From Cercospora beticola (lineage: Eukaryota; Ascomycota; Dothideomycetes; Mycosphaerellales; Mycosphaerellaceae), in contig NC_088939.1 of assembly GCF_033473495.1 (NCBI RefSeq), positions 4,216,001 through 4,280,000 on the forward strand: a DNA stretch of 64,000 nucleotides, written 5' to 3'. The notes under the pieces are model-generated. The model saw only the letters and a program-made list of their open reading frames with translations. It was not told where the DNA came from and made no database searches. A program made the translations under genes and the position numbers. The first letter of the stretch is position 1; each line of letters opens with the position of its first letter. Positions 57,852-64,000 of this stretch are shown piece by piece.

Positions 57852-58709
57852 ATGTCTACACATCGCAGACTCGCTCTCGCGAACCTGCGCATGTCGACTT
57901 CATCATTGCCGCCATCGGATTCTCCTAGCCCGATTATGGCTTCGTCGCTTGGGCGGCGCCGCCATGCGGTGTCTACCCATCTGCGGGAGGTCTTGAGAGA
58001 TCTCGTCTCTCCTGCAAGCAGCGTACACTCGGAGCACTCGCTCCACCTTTCTATTATGGCCCCGTCAAGGGGCACACATCTCGATGCAGTCGACGAAGTC
58101 ACATCAACCGATATTGGCAACAGCCGGCATGGTCTAGAAGAGCATCACGGAAACGTCGAGCCGGCATCAAGACGCTGCTCACGATTCCAGCATAGAGTCC
58201 CAGCACTCAAAGCTCTCACCCGCCACGCGAGTCCTATCTCCGCATCCGCATCACCTTTGTCGCCATCATCAGGATCTCCAACAAGATGGTCTTTCTACCC
58301 TCGCATGTCGACGGTCGATCCACTGCCGCCTCCCAGTTTGAGACCAGGGACTAGTCCACCCGACATCAACGACTCGCGCTTCCGAGCTCGCAGTCCAGGG
58401 GGCGCACTCAACTCCTCCCCTTTAAGCACGCTGGAACGCCGCTCCAACCGCAAAATGAAGCGTCACAATCGCAGAACCGTGGTGTTGGATGGTGAACTTC
58501 ACTGTGCGCCATGTAGCCCACTCTCTCCGCTTTTTCGCCCCTACACTGCTGTGCAGCCACCACCTCTGTCGCCAGGATTCAACTCCTCGCGCGTAGGAGA
58601 AGAGTTCGGCATGTCGCAAGACGTTCGGCAAGCGATTGAGCATATGCACGAGACAAATTGTCAGAAAGGGGATGACTGGGAGCAGTTGGGTATACTGGGA
58701 TGGCGCTAG
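57852..58709 (+). CDS. Hypothetical disordered Ser/Pro/Arg-rich protein
   Basis: 285 aa from ATG 57852 (MSTHRRLALANLRMSTSS); codons further upstream in frame lack an ATG. Repeated SP and TSP sites (SDSPSP, SASPLSPSSGSP, TSPPD, CSPLSP) look like targets of proline-directed kinases. A short conserved-looking helix closes the protein (SQDVRQAIEHMHETN then WEQLGILGW). Not recognised. The mid-part KRHNRRTVVLDGELH may be a small motif. Confidence 0.6.
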   Translation: MSTHRRLALANLRMSTSSLPPSDSPSPIMASSLGRRRHAVSTHLREVLRDLVSPASSVHSEHSLHLSIMAPSRGTHLDAVDEVTSTDIGNSRHGLEEHHGNVEPASRRCSRFQHRVPALKALTRHASPISASASPLSPSSGSPTRWSFYPRMSTVDPLPPPSLRPGTSPPDINDSRFRARSPGGALNSSPLSTLERRSNRKMKRHNRRTVVLDGELHCAPCSPLSPLFRPYTAVQPPPLSPGFNSSRVGEEFGMSQDVRQAIEHMHETNCQKGDDWEQLGILGWR

Positions 58710-59356
58710 GGCGGGAACTTATTAAGAATGCAGCGTGATATCAAGGTCAGATATTCCAGACTCGCTGGCTTCAACATATATAAACTTATTGAATCGAATG
58801 TGGTGACTTCCGCAAATGAACACCCAGAACAATTAATGTCAATATGCAAATGACTGTCCAGTCGGCTTTTCACATTATCTGTTATCTTTATCGAGTTGAT
58901 TGTATCAGGAGCTTCATCCCGACAACCAGTGAGAATCGCTCAATTGCTTTTCACTCACGTCCTCTCCCTCTCCCTTCCCCAACGCGTGTCCGCAGGCGTC
59001 ACAACTAGCCGTGTTAACAGTCTGCCTCGATCGCTCCAACCAGAGAGAGTGAATCCTGTCTTCGGAGGCTGTGAATGGGTGCCATATCGGCTCCGGAAGG
59101 CCTGGAGTATGCAATTGTGGGCCCAGGATAACTTTACGAGATCCAATGAGCGACAAGATGTTGCTGCTCGATGTGGCTGAGCCCGATTGTTTGGCTTCGG
59201 CTCCTAGATGGCCTACGCGTGAGGTGGTTCTCGCGTATCCTGAAGCGCCAACAATTGTGAGCCTGAATGTTGGGAAGAACTCTCACGGAAGGATTTGGCT
59301 CGCCAAATAGTAGACTCTCGTGAAAACTTATACTTTTATACTCAAAGGCGATTGAC
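58710..59356. other. Convergent intergenic region, 0.65 kb
   Basis: A+T-rich at 58730-58880, then C/T-rich at 58950-58985. No gene seen. Confidence 0.5.
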
Positions 59357-61617
59357 TCAATCTACCTTGATTGCGCTGTATATCCTCCGCACGAACGCAT
59401 ATGCCGTGAGGAAGCCGATGGTGCCAGTGAGGAGACCATGCGTCAGACATGCCAGAAAACTATAGCTGAAGAACAGCATCGTGCTCGCTAGGCCCGTGAT
59501 GTGGAGGTGGTTGAAATAGTAATATACACAATAAAGGAATATCCAGATGGAAGAGGACCCGCCGACGAAGAAAGATTGCCACCACCAGTGATAGTTCTGT
59601 CGTATTTGTTAGTATGAGGACGGTAGTTTGTGGAGATTAATACACACCTCGGAGCAAAGCTGTACGTAGACAGCAATAACTGTCGTCTCCATGACAGCTA
59701 GAACGAGAATGGAGGAGACCACGGCCATGTAACCAAAGACGTAGTAATAACCGCTCTTGTCCTGCCAGAGGCTGCGGAAAACGAACATGAGCTCGATGAA
59801 GATGACAGCGAAGGGGATCAACCCGGCGAGCAAGATGGTCTGGGCTTGGCGGCTGTACCAAGCTTGCTGTGGGATCTGACGCGGCACTTTGGTGGGTCGA
59901 ATGGGGTGTGCGTATGCGCCAGCCTTGTTGAAGCCATAGTAGCTGCCCACGTAGACAAGAGGCAACTGCACTAGAAGCCAAAGTGCGATTAGGCCGAGTA
60001 GGGTGCCGAACGGAATGGCAGTGGAAGAAGCCTGGATCCAGACGAAGAGATTGAGCACGAATGTTGTTGCAAAGAGAAGGCCAGGGAAGAGGGTCGCTGT
60101 GACAATGGCAATGTGCTGGAAGTTGTTGCCTCCGACCGTCTTGTAGATGCGTGCTGAGAAGTAGCCCGAGAAGGCTCCAGCGATAATGAAAAGCGCGAAG
60201 CCCACAGACACGAAGCCGCCACGGAAAGACGGATTGAGAACGCCAAAGCAGGAAAGAGCCAGGAGTCCGATAGACATGAACACCAGTTGCATGCCGGATC
60301 CGACTAGGGGCGCGAGGAGTCGCCCGTGTGCAGGCTCCCGAAAGACGTCGCCATGCACCAGCTTCCAGCCTGTGATGTCTTCCAGAACATCCTCGTCGTC
60401 CGAGTCGGCATCTTCGGGCTGTGCGAGAACATCGACCTTTTCGAGCAGTCCGCCTTTGTCTGCACCCGTCTTGGGTGGCGTTTTGGTGCCCTTGTTTCGC
60501 TTGCCAATGCGAAGCTTTCCTTCTTCCATGCCCAGCTCTCTATAGCCTGCAATTTCCCCTCGAATGGTGCGGGTCAGGATATAAGCGACTGCTGTGGACA
60601 GTCCACCAAAGATGACGAGTGAATTAATTATGGCAAGCCAGTGGATGCCATTGCTGTCCTCCTGATTGACGAAATACAAGTCCCATCGATTCGACCAGTC
60701 CACCCTGTCCTCTTCGCGGAAGTACACGGAGTAGGTATATGGAATGGTCACAGTCGCATCGTCTGGCATGTCGTCGATAGTGTCGTAGCCGTGGTACACA
60801 TTGGGGTCGTGAAGCGCGCTCGCGTTGAGAGTAGAGTTGCCATATGCGAGCTCCATTCCAGCTTTGATGTCGTGGAGGTCCGCTGGAAGTCCGGATGCAT
60901 CGCGATTCTCAGCTCCAATGGACTTTGCGTAGACTTCGAAGCCAACGATTACCTTCTTGCCTCGATCGCCGTCTCTTCCTGGGGCGCGATGCCAACGAAT
61001 GACCAATGTGACGTGGTTGTTGAGAAAGTATCGTGGCTGTCCAGTGACCATTGAAACCTCCTCATAGCCCATTTTGAAACCCGAAGCATAGTACTTTCTG
61101 CTCTTGTCGACCGTAACGAAGCTCGTCGCTCCTGGAAGATTGTCGACGATCCATTCGGCGACATAGCCGTCCTTGACGACTTCGATGGCTTTCTTCAATG
61201 CACTCTTGTCCACCTTTTGACTGCAGAGATATCGCGCCTCTTGATCGGTACCCATCTCGAGCTCATAGTCGGACACCACGATGCGATCTCCACGCAGCAC
61301 CTCCCCTAAGTTCAATGCGACATTGGATCCTGAGATGAGACCTGTTCCCGGCCGTTGTCGACCTGAAGGCGCGCAGACGAAAGGTAGTTCGGCGTAGGCA
61401 TACTGGATCTGTGTGTTGTCGCTGTATATCTTGTTCACGAATAAAGGTATGGGCTCGCCTTCGGAATAGGACTTGACTGACCAGCCTGTTCGCAGTCAGC
61501 ATTGTCTAAAATGTGATCGCGAAATCGAAGAGTCTTACCGGGAATGTAGAAAGCGTTTGCGAGCTGAAGACCAGCCAGAAGCAGTGTGATCAGGCGTATC
61601 CTGTAATCGGAAGCCAT
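59357..61617 (-). CDS. TM9SF/EMP70 nonaspanin membrane protein
   Basis: Nine-span protein of Golgi and endosome membranes, involved in adhesion and sorting of membrane proteins. Three exons on the minus strand: 61617-61539, 61485-59648 and 59596-59357, introns of 53 and 51 bp; 718 aa. Signal peptide RLITLLLAGLQLANAFYIPG at the start, then a lumenal domain of about 270 residues (YAYAELPFVC, LCSQKVD, RYFLNNHVTLVIRWHRAPGR). The first membrane helix is WLAIINSLVIFGGLSTAVAY. A charged cytosolic loop with DADSDDEDVLEDITGWKLVH (family-typical GWKLVHGDVFR) leads to eight more helices, including the last exon's YHWWWQSFFVGGSSSIWIFL. The protein ends SAIKVD, a KxD signal that binds COPI and keeps such proteins in the Golgi. 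Firm. Confidence 0.95.
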
Positions 61618-62567
61618 GTCTGGTGTATGTGGAAGTGTGTGCGAATCTCGACCCCTTCTACTCCCCACCAGTGCTGGGAAGCAGCAGATCGACTCCCCCT
61701 CTCAGCAATATCGGTCGTGTCGCACCCGGACGGAGAATTTGTACAAAACGGCGGGTTGTGGGCGATGCAGGCAGCTTGCGCAGTCTCGTGCTACAGCAGC
61801 TGCGCGTCGCGTCGTTTCCTATCTTACAGCCGGGCTAAGCGAGTGAAAGCGGTCCGGAGAACCTGGGAGGGAGAAGGAGGGAGGAGCGGAGCGGTGGTGC
61901 GGTGGTGCGGTGATAATGGGTGGATGTGAACAGTCGGTGATGTGAAAAGGCAATGAATCGCCAACTTCCCCTTTGGCACGCTGCGAGTCGAAAGTTAACG
62001 TCTAGACACTCGTCCCTGCAGAGGTGGAGCTGACCCGCAGGAGGAAGGCAGAAGACGACGCTCCGCCTTGGCAGCCAAAGCTTCATCCCATTTTACATGT
62101 AGCTCGTGCATGTGATTGCTCCTGTGACACCACACGCGTTGCACTTTTCATCTCGCTCTGACACCCACCCCTGCACTATCATCTACTCACCACCCCTCTA
62201 GAATCTTCCAGTACTGCAATACCGTCAGGCATTCCGCAGTAATCGTAAGCTGCTCAGACCTACCTCTACTAAGTCGCTCGTTACACTTACATTGCCATCA
62301 AGCTCACTGCAATCACGTCAGCCATTCCGCCGCATGAGCAAGCTGCTGAGAAACTCATGCAGGTTTGATATACATTGCACAAGAAGTCTACGAAGAAGTG
62401 CCGAAAGTTCTACGGTACTGTGTCTGAATCAAATATTGCGCTTCATAATCTTTACATAGCAGGTATTTTCGTCGTCTCACACCATCGATACGGACTTGCA
62501 TATCAGTCTCGCTCTCCCGAGATTCGTCCCATTCTCAGAGGTCTACTCGCACCTCGAAAGTGTAGAC
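61618..62567. other. Intergenic, 0.95 kb
   Basis: Promoter of the TM9SF gene (minus strand) and 3' side of the next minus-strand gene. A purine-rich GGAGGGAG-type stretch at 61865-61905 and many short frames; no gene seen. Confidence 0.5.
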
Positions 62568-63707
62568 CTACTCGAACTTCCACCAGGACGACGACTGACG
62601 GCCGCAATCCTGCTTCTTGGTCGCTGTGTTCTCTTGCTCACCATTCCTCTCGCGGCCATTACGAAAATCGTCCGGCATCGACCGAGTACGAAGCTCATTC
62701 GGGCTACTCAACACGCTGTCCTTCCGTAGCTGCTGGCGACTGACTCCTCCAGAACCTCGTACTGAGATTTCCAAGTCGGGAACAGCTTTTTCTTCGCGGC
62801 TACTCTTCTTCGAGGCTTCGGTGGAGTCGTGCCCACCGAATTCAAGTCCTGTCATCATTGAGTCGGAAATTGCCTCGTCTACACACTTCATCAGATTCGA
62901 ATACTCACTCCAATAATCAAGGGAAGCAAATGCTGCGGCCATCTCCTCTTCTTCTTCGTCCGGTTCCCCTTCCTCTTCCCGAACATCTTCCATGATCTGG
63001 CGGTGGAAGTCCATGAGCTGTTCGTACACACTTGGTGGACTCTCAGGTTTCCGCGCGTCTGGATAGGGTTTTCGCTCGGAAGGCTGCTCTGCTCGGACGC
63101 CGACCGAGTTGCGATCCTGGTGGCTCTGGGAGACTGAGGACAGCGGAGCAGTGTAACCAGGTTGCGGCTTGGCAGATTTGTCATACTCCTGTATAGTCTT
63201 CGTTCCTTCTTGGAAGGTCTTCGAATCGTGCTTCGTCTCTGCAAGTGGTGGGTTGGTGTCTCGGGGCTTGTCCTCGTCTCGAATGGGGACAGGCTTTCGT
63301 TTGACGACATTGAGGGGAGGCAGCACTGTTGCTGGAAACGATCCCACTCGACTCTGTTTTGGAACTTCACGTGGAGCATACATGCTCCGCACGTTCGGGT
63401 TTTGCACACGAGCGATCTCGCACGGCTTCATGATTTCACTTTGGTGCTGCTGTGTGTTTTGGTCGAGGGATCGGACTCGCTTGACTGTTGGCTTGGGTTT
63501 CTGGGAAGTAGTTGGATACATGTTAAATCCAAAGATGGAGTGATCAAGTAAGTTGGGATGCACATTATTGTTTTGTGCATCTTTGTCCAGGTTCTGGCAC
63601 TTCACGCGCTCGGGCATGTGAATGAATGTCATCTGCAGCTGTCTAGATGATCCGGAATGTGAATGTCCCCATTCACCTCTGAACACGTGAAGCATGTTTT
63701 GCTGCAT
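62568..63707 (-). CDS. Hypothetical disordered protein with acidic run
   Basis: Single exon, 379 aa, not recognised. Mostly Lys/Ser/Pro/Gln-rich and disordered. A central helix SVYEQLMDFHRQIMEDVREE leads into an acidic run (EEGEPDEEEEEMAAAF) and ASLDYWSEYSNLMKCVDEAI, the only part that looks folded. The first Met is at 63707; MPERVKCQNL (about residue 31) is an alternative. No signal or membrane segment. Confidence 0.6.
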   Translation of the reverse strand: MQQNMLHVFRGEWGHSHSGSSRQLQMTFIHMPERVKCQNLDKDAQNNNVHPNLLDHSIFGFNMYPTTSQKPKPTVKRVRSLDQNTQQHQSEIMKPCEIARVQNPNVRSMYAPREVPKQSRVGSFPATVLPPLNVVKRKPVPIRDEDKPRDTNPPLAETKHDSKTFQEGTKTIQEYDKSAKPQPGYTAPLSSVSQSHQDRNSVGVRAEQPSERKPYPDARKPESPPSVYEQLMDFHRQIMEDVREEEGEPDEEEEEMAAAFASLDYWSEYSNLMKCVDEAISDSMMTGLEFGGHDSTEASKKSSREEKAVPDLEISVRGSGGVSRQQLRKDSVLSSPNELRTRSMPDDFRNGRERNGEQENTATKKQDCGRQSSSWWKFE

Positions 63708-64000
63708 ATGGGATCAGCTCCTCTCAGCAGTAGGCTGGAAGCCTGAAGAGACCAGATAGTCTTAACAGTACAGTACTAGTGTGTCAATAATGTAGGAGTG
63801 GGAAGGAAAGCAGACAAGAAGAGTCAGTCACTTCAGCAAAATACGTTCGATTTATCAATTTCATACGTCCATGGTCGAATAAGCGTGTCCAAAGCTCGTT
63901 GATCATTCATTCGTAAGTCGTCATTTTGTCATGTCATACATAGGTCGTTATCCATGCAGTTTTGTCAAAGCCTTTGCATTACCTTATCGAGCCACCAAAT
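63708..64000. other. Right edge, no gene seen
   Basis: Upstream of the minus-strand gene at 62568-63707; only short frames. Confidence 0.5.

Overview
The window is nuclear DNA of a filamentous ascomycete (Pezizomycotina). The protein flavour points to Dothideomycetes, but that last step is only an impression. The evidence is many short introns (about 45-120 bp) with GTNNGN donors, CTAAC/CTGAC-like branch sites and YAG acceptors. There are also fungal-only families (Zn2Cys6 and fungal bZIP regulators, a Flo8/SomA-type LisH protein) and conserved eukaryotic housekeeping genes. I rebuilt spliced models by hand for most recognised genes. About 31 protein genes are supported. I see no rRNA, tRNA, CRISPR array or intact transposon.

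Left part (1-15 kb): the 5' half of a HUL4-like HECT ubiquitin ligase runs off the left edge, followed by ribosomal protein L15. Next come a Zn2Cys6 regulator and, tail to tail with it, a mitochondrial 1-Cys peroxiredoxin. Then comes the most interesting stretch (6.8-15.0 kb): a second Zn2Cys6 regulator, an HpcH/HpaI-type aldolase, an alpha/beta hydrolase, a protein made of two fused RraA-like (HMG/CHA-aldolase-like) domains, and an aspartate-type aminotransferase. The four enzymes are arranged around two divergent promoters. Both promoters, and the region in front of the regulator, carry CGCCGA/TCGGCG repeats. A 17-bp element in front of the regulator recurs with one mismatch between the RraA-like and aminotransferase genes. 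This looks like a small, probably self-regulated cluster for making or breaking a gamma-hydroxy-2-oxo acid or the matching amino acid; the substrate is unknown.

Middle part (15-36 kb): several small unrecognised proteins, a secreted feruloyl-esterase/CE1-like enzyme, the molybdopterin synthase small subunit, NOC2 and VPS28 (head to head, 211 bp apart), a METTL21-type protein methyltransferase, a 2-oxoglutarate/Fe(II) dioxygenase and a fungal bZIP regulator. Gene-poor stretches lie at 15.9-18.0, 30.5-32.8 and 36.4-39.8 kb.

Right part (39-64 kb): a seven-exon intracellular GH1 beta-glucosidase, a DUF1479 dioxygenase-like protein, a GFA-like zinc protein, the Flo8/SomA-type regulator with a long upstream region, TRAPP subunit BET3, the U5 snRNP 40-kDa WD40 protein, mitochondrial processing peptidase beta (head to head with succinate dehydrogenase subunit 4), a TM9SF/EMP70 membrane protein and two unrecognised disordered proteins.
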